Source: Perkinsus chesapeaki (lineage: Eukaryota > Perkinsozoa > Perkinsida > Perkinsidae). From it: a stretch of DNA of 64,000 nt. A program made the position numbers and the translations under genes. This document shows positions 1 to 12,367 of the stretch, one piece after another. The DNA is taken from contig JAAPAO010000023.1 of assembly GCA_013115145.1 (NCBI GenBank), positions 62,001 to 126,000 on the forward strand, given 5' to 3'. Positions within the stretch are counted from its first letter, which is position 1; each line of letters opens with the position of its first letter. The notes below the pieces were generated by a model, which was given only the letters and a program-made list of their open reading frames with translations, did not search any database and was not told where the DNA came from.

Positions 1-59
1 TGTCAGTAATCACTAACAAGTGTCACTTAATAATTGCAAAGTGTATTTCTAATCACTAA

Positions 60-870
60 TTGACAACAAGAACATAACCCATCTACCTTATTCGCCTCCT
101 GGAATTTATTCTTGGTCTCCTCCAAACCAGCTTCATCAATCAATCCTATTTCAAGCATCAAATTCCGTAATTCGTCCGATGCCTTCTCCAACTCATCATC
201 CTAAATTGATAAAGGTATCTTAGCTCCATGCGCGCCCCAAGCATCACCTTCGGAACTTGGCACCTGGCAACTAGCAGGAAGGCGGCTTGAGCCACTGGAC
301 TGCCGTATCGGGCCTCAACAGCATTAATCTGACAAGCCAAGCTATCTCACATAAGTAAACTTTCTTGGCCCAACACTGTAAAAAACATAATCTTAATTTG
401 CTCGTCATAGCGTGGCATATTTCCCACCATAAGTCGAAGCCGCTACCGGTTCAAGGTTCAACAGGAAGATACGCCTTTTCGAACGAATGTTCTTTTCATT
501 TCCCTCTTGCATCCTAATAACTGTAATACGCCACAAGTCCCATTCTCAGTCGTCTCAAAAACCGGACAAAAGGTTACTGCAACAAGTACGGGTAAATGGC
601 AGGGACAAAAGCAACAGTTGGATTGTGTCCTACCTTAACATTAACAGACATCATCTTCAACACCTGTTTATTCGCCTTAATTTCCTCCTCAGTGGCCCCA
701 CTACTTTGCGGCAGCTAACAAGGTAAACGCTAACAGGCCCACTCTACCCGCTTTAGTAGTACATCCGCATCATCGTCATCATCCTTGCTATTCTTTGCCT
801 TAATGAGAACGTCGCAAAACTCTCTCATATACCGCAAAACCTGCAGAGGAAACATCTCAACACAAAGACC
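60..870 (-). CDS. Exon fragments of an unrecognised minus-strand gene
   Basis: Read on the minus strand, this AT-rich stretch holds short protein-like pieces separated by stops and GT-AG-like borders. They include one with a run of aspartates (KAKNSKDDDDDADVLLKR), a piece reading EEEIKANKQVLKMM, and a charged helical piece reading DELEKASDELRNLMLEIG. These are typical of exons 40-100 bp long cut by short introns, as in the neighbouring genes. I do not recognise a family. The pieces lie downstream of the conserved exons at 1240-1965 and the TPR exons at 2400-2890 on the same strand, so all three could belong to one long gene. Exon borders are uncertain and the gene may extend beyond the left edge. 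Confidence 0.35.
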
Positions 871-876
871 CCTGAA

Positions 877-952
877 ATTCATTATATATACTAATAACTA
901 TATTCATTATATATACTAATAACTATACTTATTATATATACTAATAACTATT
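877..952. repeat. AT-rich 25-bp tandem repeat, three copies
   Basis: Three consecutive near-identical units built on ATTATATATACTAATAACTA recur with a period of about 25 bp, followed by a degenerate AT-rich tail to about 1010. Each unit contains TACTAATAAC, close to a yeast-type branch-point consensus. No coding potential is seen. Confidence 0.75.
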
Positions 953-1239
953 ATACCGTTATAAGTATAGTTATAGTAGTAGCTAGTACAGCTATTAGTT
1001 ATATACGTTTAATGTAATTAAATTGCACTAATCGATCAACCGTTCCATACACGACATTCACAATTGACTCTAGTAAGTGACCGGAAATCCCCCCCGATGA
1101 GTCCCACCAGATGTCACTTCAGAAGAACATATTCCCTAACCGAATTACCATCCTATAGATGCAACCATATATGAGTAAACTCTTCACGGCTCTCTCATTT
1201 CCCACCTCATTTCTACCTTGCTGCGCTCGTCCAGTTTCT

Positions 1240-1965
1240 TTATCTCCTCAAGCTCGGGTGAATCGACCCACGTACCCTCACTAACATCCACCTTGGTGCC
1301 CGCCGGCAACTGAGGTCATTATTAAAACGGTCTGCCCTGTGCCATATCACCTTTTTCATAGTAACCAGTCCGGGGCCCTCGAATTTAGTAGGGATCTCTG
1401 GCGTTAGGTAGGGACAGCACATATCCATGGTATTGTCATCAGTAAACCGGATGATATACCTACCAGTGGAGTGCAGCGTCATATTTAGACTTCATCCTAA
1501 CCACATGAACCGGTTTAGTCTACCTTGATAAAGGGAAAACGATTTATTATTTTACAATTGCCTTTTAGTATTCTTTATTGATAATAAAGTAACATAGGAG
1601 GCAATTACTAATAAATTATTATACCAAAATTCCGCCAAGTCTTACGGGACATTAGGCCCTTGAGTTCCATCTATAGCAAGATGTACGTTGAGTAACATCG
1701 GCTCCCTACTAACATCAACCATATAACTGGCTTCCTGAGACTGTCCCATAACCATAACGTGCATCTTATGGCCATCCTCGAACTGCATAACCTAAATGGT
1801 ATCCAAGGTTGAAGCGTGCAAGATACAAAGTAGGTTACTTGTGAGTATCCACCAAGCTTTTCAGTAACAGTTCCTTTCCATGACCCCATTAGTTTCTTCT
1901 CTACCGATGCCGTATAACATGCATTCCTCAACGCCTTCAAGTTATCAATATCACCCTAACCAAAA
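1240..1965 (-). CDS. Conserved exons, lipocalin-like pattern, unrecognised
   Basis: Spliced minus-strand reading gives a coherent protein stretch. A segment with SVEKKLMGSWKGTVTEKLGG runs into QFEDGHKMHVMVMGQSQEA, then VDVSREPMLLNVHLAIDG, then FTDDNTMDMCCPYLTP ending near PTKFEGPGLVTMKK. The alternation of short strands and the GxWxG start suggest a small beta-barrel (lipocalin-like) fold, which is inference only. An intron is needed between the YSQ end of one exon and the VMQFEDG start of the next, and another near 1500-1640. The TPR exons at 2400-2890 lie just upstream on the same strand, so this could be the C-terminal part of a TPR-containing protein. Function is not assigned. Confidence 0.45.
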
Positions 1966-2399
1966 GCAGCGTAACTCAACTACTCCAAACAGATGTCACA
2001 CCAAACACTACGAATACTAATATTAATATATTGCCACTATTGATGAAGAAATAATTCCTCATCATGGACCATGTACGAAATACCCACTCAGGCGAAAATC
2101 ACATTTTGATGATTTTTTTAAAACTATTCACCATTCCACATGGCGGTGATTCCATGGATCAATTTAGCTTGTCCCGAATATACCTCGGGTCAGTTGGTTA
2201 CGGTGTGATAGGAGGCGGGGGAGTTAAATCCTTACTGATCGTGATACGCTCACTTCGTGCTACATCTCATTCAAATACATGATATAAGTTACTACTATTA
2301 GATATCACCTGTACACCCCAGCTCTTATCGACTCTAAATTGTTTGTACTCTAAATTCTTCCAAAATACTTCTCCCCTTTATATTACCTCAGTGCAGCTA

Positions 2400-2890
2400 G
2401 CTATTGCCTTATCTAAATGATCGACCGCTTCCTCGTACCTAACTCATATATAACTGGAACCAAATGCACTCCCCAGTTGCTCTACTTTCCCATAGCCTGC
2501 AGAGCGCTGCCAACTCTATGGTGACCTTTACTCCAAAGGGGCGCTAATTCAACACATCGCATGCCATCCTCGAAAGCCTTCTCATAGGAACCATCTACAG
2601 CATAGGCTGCCGATCTATTTGACCTGAGAGGAGCTCAAGTTAGCCTATAAGATAACTTCAAGGTTGACCAAGCAAGATCCTAAATAGGTTGATAGCCTTA
2701 CCATGCTAAATGATCCTCAGGTTTAATATCAATAGCCTTTGTATAACTATCTATAGCACCTTGAACATCCTTGGCCTAAGCAACTAAATGACCTTCAATT
2801 CACCCTAGCCATTATTACCTTCAGCTTGGCGTTGCCATCCTTACGGAAGTCCTCGGCGGTCCTATTAGTAGAGTCTGTATTATCGGCCAT
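2400..2890 (-). CDS. TPR co-chaperone N-terminus, STI1/HOP-type
   Basis: The start codon is at 2890, giving a short leader rich in Asp, Thr and Asn and then RTAEDFRKDGNAKLK. After a 43-bp intron (2776-2818) the reading continues AKDVQGAIDSYTKAIDIKPE, a textbook TPR helix pair, then AWSNRSAAYAVDGSYEKAFED across a second intron, and CVELAPLWSKGHHRVGSALQ. A further exon reads YEEAVDHLDKAIASC. The NRSAAY and WSKGHHR signatures match the first TPR domain of STI1/HOP and small glutamine-rich TPR proteins, which bind the C-terminal EEVD of Hsp70. The rest of a full STI1 protein (further TPRs, DP domains) is not seen downstream, so the domain may head a different protein together with the exons at 1240-1965. 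Confidence 0.6.
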
Positions 2891-3042
2891 TTTAAGCAGG
2901 TACAAATCAACCAACATTCAGTGGACTCTCACTCGACTTGTTAAGTCTTGCAGTCTTACACTTCCTTAACTATAGACTGCCTGCGTGCCAATGTGCGCTG
3001 ACTTCTTTCCGGAGTTGTAGACAGCTGGGTGGCGGAAATTAT

Positions 3043-5420
3043 GGCTTTAATTTTGAAGTTCTTTTTTGGTGTCGGTTTGAATAGGTCGGCTGGTATCTAC
3101 CAAGCGACGATTCCTATAGATTTGCGGCGAGTGACGTACGCAATCCGCGTCGCGTATTCTGATAGAAAAACCGTAAAACAGGGAGGCAGTTTTGTTGTAG
3201 CTAATGTCACCAGTGGAGTTCTTCCCCTTAGCAAGGCATGCCGACAAAGGAGGAGGGTACTAACTACCTGGACGGGCCGCATCATTTCATACCGTAAATT
3301 CCCCAGATACATACTCCGGATATGCCTTCTGCCCAACAGCTTGGCCGTGGCCTCTCAGCAGCGAGTCGGCGCTCGTGTTGAAAGCGTTATACGTATCCTA
3401 GATCAATCCACGCTGGCTCAGGTGCTCGAATCAACCTCTGCATATCTTTGATAGCGTATCTTAGGTTACACTATTACCTTCCTGTCATTCCCAGCCAATC
3501 ACCGATCTACAAGTTATACCGGAAACTGGTGGCCGAGGCCTGTAAGTTCTCTAATATACCGTTTAACTATAGCATTTTTAGGGTATCTTGTTCTCGAGAT
3601 GCCACTGCCAAGATTTGGGACCTACGAGCGGACCCCTCCTCAAATCCAGCAGCAAGCATATCCGTTAGTAATAATAATAAGGATGCCCAAGTGTTCGGAG
3701 CAAGTGTCAACAACAATAATGTCCTAGCTGTAAGCTGGATGGGCGGGGATCACTGGGAGGCTCATATAAGGTATATCTTATAGTAATACTTATTACTAGC
3801 GTTGTTTGATTTTATTTATAATATCTTTCAAGTGGTTTCGAATATGTAAGATTCGGCCGTTTACCAACCGTTCTCGTTGTGACGGTTATATCTAACAGTA
3901 TGTTTCGATTACCGTAATAAAACTGCTGCTACAGCGCGTGATGGAATGACCGATATCTCACTCTTCGTAGTTGAGGAATTGGTAACCTCAGTCATCGGCC
4001 TTGGATAACAAATTATGCACTACCCGAGAAAATACGGCCTTTTGCGTAACATTTCTAGCTTTGGGGGGAGCCGAATAGATTTGCTTACATTATGGTACTT
4101 GAAGGAGTCGGAATAAGAGAATAAGATTAGTTACTGTGGGGGAGGCCTATTATGGCTAGGAACTTACCAACGTGGCGAATATAACGAAGTATCAAACTGG
4201 ATCGGCTTTGTGCACATTTTTGGAAGGTGTAGAGAGATTTAGTTTAGCGGAGCGAAGGTGCTGTTTTATGACGTTTAATGTGCAGGTGGGATCCGACTCT
4301 GATGTTTTACTGTTTGATATGAAAGCTGGGAAAAAGAAGCCTTATTTTACGTATACTGATGCTCATATGGATATAGTCAATTGCGTGAGGTTCCATCCTA
4401 CAAAAGGGAATCTTTGCTTGACGGGAGGTAGATACGCGAGAGGTTAACTCGTGGGTTATTGTAGCTGTATCAGGTGAAGATACTCTAGTGAATGTACTTG
4501 ATGTAGCCGATCTTGTTAATGAGGATGACGGTCAAGCTCCGAAGGTTACAATAAGTGCGGAAGATTCGGTAAGGCATTTGGGAAATTGATGTTCATAGCG
4601 TAGAACGGACTTATGGAGGCCTTCTGGTAGTTATAGTATTCTTAGTGCTACCGATATGAAATAATATTGCTACGGGTACGCGGCACTCTTGGCTGTGAGA
4701 AGTTCGAGCATGTTGGGGGGGTGGTGTTCGAGTATGTCCCACCTTGTGATGAGTTGTTGTTAACAATGCTCTATCACCAATTAATGATCTACTGAGGTGT
4801 GCCGGAAAAACGTGATTTTTTCAATGACTGTATATATTTGTTTCGGAACTTCTGTGTGTACGGTCAATAGCTGGTGAAGTTAACATTTATCATCTCTACT
4901 TGCCACGTGTCAATCACGCTCAGATCGGACGAGCACCGAGTATCGTCATTCTTGGGCCTGATATTGATGAATTGATTTTGGAATGTATTGCAATTCAGGT
5001 GCGGTCCGTGTGCTCGGCTGGGAAACAGGGAGAACTAATAGTAGCATCTACTTGCACGGAGAAGTTACAAGTCTGGAATGCCATAACAGCGCAACGGTAG
5101 GTGGTAACATGCTGGATGCTTTTAAAAATGACGTGTGCCGGGATCGAACCGACGACCGAGTGAGAGCGTCAACGAAGGTGGTTGTTTCCAAGAATTATCA
5201 CTGTTGCATGGTTCGAAATGGAATCTAATATCGTTTTTGATTGCAGTAGCGATTAGTTATCTTTTAGATGTTTGGAGACTAGTGGCATAAGGGAGCACCC
5301 ACTCCTATGTGCAGGCTCCACTGAAGAGGACAGGCAGTTGGGCTATATCATTGATGCGCAATACGATGCTATTAATAATAGAATGTAGGTGGGAGAGGAA
5401 CACCAATCCTGCTAGGGGAA
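3043..5420 (+). CDS. WD40-repeat protein, WDR89-like
   Basis: Several exons encode WD40 repeats: SRDATAKIWDLRAD near 3590, GSDSDVLLFDMKAG near 4290, and DAHMDIVNCVRFHPTKGN near 4360. A 46-bp intron (4428-4473) joins CLTGG to EDTLVNVLDVADLVNEDDG in frame. The order, with an HxDxVxxVRFHP strand followed by TGGEDTLVNVLD, is close to WDR89. A later exon near 5290-5380 reads LCAGSTEEDRQLGYIIDAQ, also in keeping with that family. Proteins of this kind form a beta-propeller scaffold for other proteins. Intron borders between 3780 and 4170 and between 4560 and 5250 are uncertain, and some reading frames look decayed, so a partial or ageing copy is possible. Confidence 0.55.
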
Positions 5421-6510
5421 ATGTTACTTTTGCTCTTGGAATCGACTTTTCACGCTTTTAACTATTGAGGGGCTTATCTCGGTGGGAGTTGGTGAATTTG
5501 TGGCAGACTACCTTGTTGCATAGGAAGGGCTTGAAGGTCGGAAGGTGAATAACTGGTTATAGTGTGCGGGAGGACCTCAATTTAAACCTCGGCCACGCAC
5601 ATGTATAGAAGAATTCCCGAAAAAGGAGCCAGATTGAATCATTATTTGGCAAATTGCTAGGGCACCACCATCACCTATATGTTGCATAAGATCAATCGGA
5701 AGCCGCCTCTCGATGGCTAAGTAGAGATCGGTACTGCAGTGGCTGCTGCTCACCATGTTGACTATGCCTTGGGAACATATACGATATTAGGATACTCCTT
5801 GAGCATCCTACCTTTGATGGTCGTAAATCCTTAACGCATTGCTGAGACTGCGCAGAATGGTAAAAGTGTTGCTCCTGTTGAAGTTGTTAAGGCGTTTCCA
5901 GTGGACCTATGGTTAGCGCTACATAGGCTACAGCCTGAATCAGGTTTATAATAGGAGGCTCTACCAACGGCACAGTAGTCTGCTGTGAGCTCCTGGACAC
6001 GGCAACTCTAACCACACATGGTGTCTTCCATACTGGTTTGGCAGATAAGGGCCATGAAGGGGTGGTGCGATCGGCTGTACTGGTAGGTTGGAGAGGGGCT
6101 TGCAGGCGTACTTAAGCTGAGCTTAGGATACCTCCGGAGGATCTGTCTTCACCGGTGGAGAGGACGGTGTCGTTGTTAGCTGGGGCCCTAATGCTGGGCA
6201 TACGGATCTAAGCGATCTGAAAGATGTATGTGCATGCGTGCATATGATTTCATACCGTATTTTTGTTTGATCAGGGTCGTACAGGCAGCAATAGAGCGTC
6301 TCGTGGGGCGTCTTCTGTCGTATCGCCTTACTAAGGTAGCATTCCCACTCAACACTGTCTATGGAGTATTGCTAACGTTCCTCATTACCAACGTGCTTCT
6401 AATATGGAAAAACGGCTTGCGTGAAATCTTCGCAGTGCGGGAAGATACGCCTTCCGTGTCAGCGCTTTTATGGATATAATAGACTCGAGAACCTCCTAAC
6501 CCGCCTGCCG
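5421..6510. other. Region without a confident gene
   Basis: Short protein-like pieces occur on the plus strand, for example one reading VAAAHHVDYALGTYTILGYS near 5735-5800 and one reading NGKSVAPVEVVKAFPVDLW near 5855-5915. They could be exons of a small membrane protein. I could not join them into one convincing frame. The large ORF beginning at 6421 opens in this stretch, but its protein-like part starts at 6511. Confidence 0.3.
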
Positions 6511-9237
6511 ATGGCTACTACTACTTCTACTAGTACTGGTGAAGCAACCTTTGTTGAGGATGTCAAAAAGAGGCCCGATAGAACCGATTCAGTATTAAGC
6601 GGCGCGCGCACCCCAAGCACAGTTGGTGATCTCACTCCTGGCTTTCGTGGTCGCCTAGATTCAAGCGACCCCTTTTGGGGCCTAGAGTTCACCGAGGAGA
6701 TGGCCTTGGCCGCGATGAAGAAGGAAATGAAGAAACGAGTCTGGCCCGACAGTCGGGTGCACACGGACGGCTCGGCCAAGCAGAGAACTTGGCGACTTGA
6801 TCCCACCGATTTCGATATGGGTCATATGTTCGCTGCTGGTGAGGACACCGATGGTTATGTTATGAAGTTTGGTGACTTCGATATGGAGTACTTCTTCGAG
6901 GACCCTAACCCGCCTCCGGAGGCAATGCCTTTGTCGTGGAATATGTGGGAGATCGAGCTCTTTGGGCCTATACGTGAAGACGTTAAGGGCATGTTCAAGC
7001 CGGAGCCGGTCCATGATGTTGAAAGATTTGTGGACCATGGTCATGATTATGACACTATTGATGAGAGCGAGCTGAGCGATTTCTGGGAGTGTTGGGAGAT
7101 CAGTCCAGTTGTCCATGTTGGCGTGGTCGAGGCTGTTCTGGAGCTGCTCAAGGACCCTGTGTATGTGCTCACAATAGACCAGTCAGTTCTGAAAGGTGCC
7201 GAGTGGCTCAGCCTCATTAGGATTCACCCGGTGGTTGAATATCCTATCATATTGAGCCAGACTTCCTCCTGCCTTCACCCCCAAAACCTCCTGGAGACGG
7301 CTCGTGCCCAGCAGCCTGCTCTGGGTTGCCAGGGGATTCTGCCCCTCCTCGCTGGTGGAATTATGCAGGCTCGTTTGAAAGCATTATTGAGCAGACTTAC
7401 TCGCCACGAAATTGTCGAGGCTGACCCGCGCGTTCAGGAGGAGTCCATCAGGAAATGGCTCTGGAAAGCCTGCCTCGATAAGTCCCTTACCGAAGCCTGG
7501 CCGCCCACTAAGTGGCTCGGCCCGCTGGAAATGCTCTATGTGGAAGCTCAAGCCGTCTTTGTTCGAGATCTGGGTGCCATCGCTGGATTGCTGAAAGCTC
7601 AGCACATATCTGGCCGCACCACCGCCGATGTTAACGCCTGTCCGGGCCTTGCTGTGGCCCGTGCCGCGGTGGCTTCTCGGGTGCTATTGGTCGAAGGGTC
7701 GGAGATGTTGAATATGCTTGATGATGATGTGAGCTCTATGGCCCAAGAAGTGGCCACACTTATCGTTCTATCTGCCATGGATACCAAGTGGCCCTATCAA
7801 CAGCAACCCGAGACTGTCGATGATGCTGCCGAGGTGTTCTTCTCTCATCGCTTTGAGCGCGAGCCCTGGGTGCCTTTGTCGAGGCTTTCAGCTGCATTCT
7901 GCCACTCAGGCAACAGCCCACTGGTTCCTCGGCAATGGCGTCTTAAGGAACCCAGCCAATACGCGTTGCTTGCTGAGAGGCTTTCTAAGGCGATTGAGGC
8001 GGGCAAGGTTTACGTGGGCCCACGGTATCTGCCACCGAGCTACACTCTTCAGGATAGGGTGCGCTCATCGTTGGACTATCTAAGTTGGTGCCTTGCCCAT
8101 CAACCTCAACGCTCAGTGCCGCCAAGGGAGGCATTGAGTCCTCTGGCGAGCTGGTGGGACTATATAGGGCTACGTCTTGCTGATTTGGTCTGGGGCATTA
8201 GGGACCTGATGAGACTACATCAGCCTGGAGTACTTGTACATGCCTACTGGCTCCACAAGTGGTCCTCTGCTCCCAAGCCTCTCCCTAAGCCCTCGGTCTA
8301 TGGGGGTGATGCATTCGCCTGGAAGCGCCCAGGTAGAGCAGGTTGTGAGACCTTGGCGTTGAGGATGCCTGCCCCGCCGTATCGTACTGTCATTGATGCG
8401 GTGGGCTCCGCGGCCGCTGTACCAGTGGACCATCTGGCATCCTATTTAGAGCTGCGTTCCAATGACATTGCTCAGTCTTGGCGGTCGTACCGAGCTTTGA
8501 ACCGTTACGCTGAGCTCACAGCAGTGTTCGCCAAGTGGCTGGTTGTCCTTGGCCTGCTACATTCGACGGTGCCCTCTATTAACATGTTACCATGAACGCT
8601 GGGGCCTGACTCGTCTGTCTTCACCTATGCCCTCCTTGCCATCGGTTGCTGTCCTGGTGGAGGCCTGTGGGTTGGAATACTCGGCACTTGGATCAAGATT
8701 CCTATGTCCCTCATCGGCGAGTGGCCAGTTGATAACTACGTCCTTGGCTTGCTAATATTACCGTTGATATCCCGCTCTAAGCTTCAGTGGCCAGCACTGG
8801 CCTATCCCACAGTAGAGGAGTGGGCCTTGGGCTCCATCGCTCTATCCTCCCTCCTGCCAGCTGTGGGCATCCAGGCGGTCTGGCTCTATGTGCTCGGGGC
8901 TATCCTAGGTAATGTAATTTGCCGTGAGATGGAAGCGCAGGCCGGCATTGCTGCCGTCATCAGCTACCTTGTTGGAGAGAGCATGGTCTTTGCTAACCAC
9001 CGTAATGACTTTGATGGACTCACCCTTCTTTGGTTCCATGATCTTGGCCCATCGACCTTCGCCGTAGTGTATGCCGTCTTGGCCAGTACCACCTATGTGG
9101 CATTTGCTCCCCGTTGTAGAAGAGAGCTGATGTGCCTTAAGCGCGCAGACTGGTGGGTGTCTTGTGCAGCTGTGGTGAGCTTTGGACTCCTCTGCGGTGC
9201 TTTTGGTCCATATTTATTATCATTAATAATAGATTAA
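6511..9237 (+). CDS. Large membrane protein with one in-frame TGA
   Basis: One frame stays open from 6421 to the stop at 9235-9237 except for a single TGA at 8593-8595. The start at 6511 (MATTTSTSTGEATF) is chosen because protein-like sequence begins there. The first 500 or so residues are acidic, hydrophilic and rich in Trp and Asp. The last part, on both sides of the TGA, is strongly hydrophobic with about six likely membrane helices. After the TGA the frame continues with TYALLAIGCCPGGGLWVG and later YAVLASTTYVAFA, ending with ...SLIID. The GCCPGG motif recalls SLC10-type transporters, but the rest does not align by eye, so no family is assigned. No GT-AG pair with normal intron features removes the TGA. 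Recoding, a recent nonsense mutation or a sequence error are all possible. Confidence 0.6.
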
Positions 9238-9460
9238 CAACAATAAGTCTGATTAGGGTATCATTTCACCTTTCCTATACCCGACCTGTAGAATGTAAAG
9301 CGATGTCATCATCCCATTATATGTGTCACGATGGTCTTCAGCAGGCTCCCCTCACTTTCTCAGAGGATTTCGTTTCCTTCAGATGACTTTGAGTTTTCGC
9401 CCCTTTATTCTTCCGTCAGTTGCTTTTAATTAATGTGTACTCGACTAGGACGGCCCGTTC

Positions 9461-12261
9461 ATGTCTGATGCGCCCTCCTCTCCTCGGCCAGTGGTCCTTG
9501 GTACCTGCCCTGGTGAGGCCGCTCGGAGCTATCTGGCATGGCTGGGCCCACGGGCCACCGCTGCGGCTTATATTCTTCAAAATGAGCTCCAAGCTCAGGA
9601 CTTGCCTCGACCACCAGAGCACACTTGTGTGCGTACCGATCCGCACAAGCAAACGGTTGGCTCCACGCAAGAATTACTCACCTTTGACATGGACACCTTG
9701 CCCCGCGTCGGACCCGAGATCATTACCCTGCCTCCCTCAGTGCCTATTGCCGAGCATCATCATGAGCCTGACAGTTGGAGTTCGTGGGGCAGTAGGGCTT
9801 CTGTGTCCCATCCGGCCGTCTGTGAAGCCCATCTTCCTTCACCATCCCTGGACCCTCTGGTGGCGCCGACTATCTTGTTCCTGGTGTACGCCGCAGTGCT
9901 CAGCCGGATGTCCCAGGAAGAGTCGCCCAGCGCCGTGGCCGCTGCCTGCCTTGCTGAGGTTTACACTTATATTACCCGCAACGGCGCGCCCTGCTGTCGA
10001 CTTGCTAAAACTGTTCTGGGGGCTTGGAAAGGTGAGACGATATACTCGTTGGGTGGCGCTGTAACGATATACTACTTTTGCCAGGTGGATGGGGTTATTG
10101 CTGCTTTTGCGAGATGAAGAACCTTATCGTGTCCGCCGCTTTAAGCTTTCCTACAGAGTCGGCCCGCCTTGAAGTTGGCTCTATCACTCCGGAGGCAGAG
10201 GACGAAGCCTCACTGGTCGATGCCCCTTCGTCCCGCGCGAGTGTGATTGCCGGCAATGTTCCTATAGAGGCGGCCGAACCTGCGCCTGCTGCGCCCCCTC
10301 TGTCCGAAACCAAAGCGACAACGACGGAATTGCCTTCCACAGCATTTCGGCAGGATTGTGTGTTCTGTCCCCTAGGGGAGTCCATACTGGCAGAGCACGT
10401 AGCACTGTGCACCCTTGCACGCTTACAAGGCACTTTGCCTAAGAATAGCCTATCTAAGCTGGAACCAGTAGGAGATGTTGATAAGGGCTCCAATGCTCCG
10501 CCTAATTCCTCTCGACTCGATATCACTGCCAACAGGCCGAGATTTCAAAGTAGCCCGGAGCTCATCACTGCCTTTGACGCCCTACTCGTGCAAGAGGCAT
10601 TTCTAGCATCTCTGGAACGCCGAAATCGGTCGAGTCATCAACAGTGGCGTCGGCGCTCCAGTCGTATGAAGGCTCGACCCAGATCTGATATGATGCCGAC
10701 TCGCCCCCTGAGTAGCCCGGGGGTGGCGCCCAGGGCATATGTGCGGCCTTTCACACCCCATGACCAGCTCCCCTACAGCCTTTATGTGGAGAAGGTTGAA
10801 AATGACTTCATTGCTACCTTCTGCAAAAGTCCAAGGATTCTTCCTCCCCACACGGTCTCTCGGCTCGAGTCCAGCTCCCATATGCTCGCGCGGTACATCC
10901 TCCGCGACCTCTACTTCACCATCGGTATTATCTACGCCTTGGAGGGGGGTCGGTGGCCACACCCGCCGTCAGCTGAGGTCGGTCGGAAACCCAGCCCAGG
11001 AAGCCTGAGCGCTGTGACTTTTCGTCTGACCCGGATCTCTGAGCCTCGCCCTCGGTCCTTGGGATGCCAGACTGATCTAGCCGGGCTGACTGGCTCTATG
11101 ATAGATATTACCTTGGCCGCACAGTCGACGACCACCGCTGGTAGGAGTGAGGATGTGACCGTGAAGAGTAACGAGGCCCACCTGGTCATTGCCGACTCGA
11201 TGACCATTTCACTGCAGTGCATGGTCCACTCGAAGGACGCTGAGGAGAAGACGGTCCAGGCCTCACGGAAGGCTGGACATTGCAACAGCAACCAGAAGGC
11301 GGAGATGCCAGTGGTGGAGATGGTCTCCTCCGCGGTCCAGACGATGAGTCCTCGGCAGCGCCTCGAAGCTGGAACTTTCTGTGACTTGTCTAATATATCA
11401 GTTGTCCCTCCTGACGCAACCTCCAACACCGTAGTAAGTCGCACCCCAGCTGGCGGCAACAATCATTTCAAGAGCAATACGGTGATGGAGGATGATGCCA
11501 TGGATCTCACCGCAGCCCGACGGTGCTCTGTCGAATTCGTTGGCTACCTGATGGCCCGCTGTGCCTGCCGGATGATGGCGCGTTCCTCCCTGGATAGCCT
11601 TTTCGCCCGCATTGTCGCTCCCGCTCGGGGTACTCTCCCACGTGCCGAGCGCGTCACTGGGGGGAGCTCCGTGGGAATACAGTGTGTAGATGAGACTCAC
11701 TCGGACTCTACCGAGTTCGTTCCAGCTTATCTGACATCACCGTGCAACGTGGCCTGTCAGACTAACTCACCCCGCCCTAGCCATCTGAGGCTCTTGCTCC
11801 TCATGGCGGCCCAGCGAAGGCTACTCTCAAGTGGCGCCGTCGACAGGCTCCGCCCTGCTCCTGAGGAGGCACCTGCAAGCTGCGGAAGGCGCGGAGGCAG
11901 AAACCGCCAGCCACCGTCGTCGACACCATCAGTATCGAATACAGCGCCGCCCCCTGGCCTTGCTCCAGCGACCCCATGCTTGCTGTTCGAGACTTCGTCC
12001 TCGGTCGTCAGTCAGGAACTGACCTCTACGTATAAATCGGTCGCCACGACATTGCGTAGAAGTGAACCATCGATGCGGCAGGCGAGTCCTCGTCGTGGGT
12101 CGGCGATTGTTGGCTGTTCTCCCCGACGTTCTCTTTTACCCGCAAAGGCAGCGCGCAGAAGTCCATTATACCGGAGGGCATACTCGAGCGTGAAGCCACT
12201 GCGAGCCAAGCCCTCAGATGAACATCGTTACGAGCTGCGGTTTTCACCTACCATGTCCTAG
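9461..12261 (+). CDS. Large low-complexity protein with repeated QT motifs
   Basis: Exon 1 (9461-10031) and exon 2 (10085-12261) are joined by a 53-bp intron (10032-10084) that restores the frame as GAWKG-GWGYCCFC and gives about 915 residues. The protein is rich in Ser, Pro, Ala and Arg, with no recognisable catalytic domain. A mildly hydrophobic helix lies near APTILFLVYAAVLSR. A central stretch reading SLYVEKVENDFIATFCKSP and YILRDLYFTIGIIYALEG looks folded. Four similar short motifs, GCQTDL, SAVQTMS, VGIQCVD and VACQTNS, are spaced along the second half and resemble dynein light chain (LC8) binding sites. The C-terminus is strongly basic. Few introns set it and its upstream neighbour apart from the rest of the window. 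Function unknown. Confidence 0.7.
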
Positions 12262-12367
12262 TGTACAATTATTACCGTTGTTCTTTTGGCTTTGATAGAA
12301 GTTGTTAGTCGTTGAGTTGGCTTGAAATTGTATCTTTGTGGTCAGTGTCAGTCCATAAAGTTTGGAA

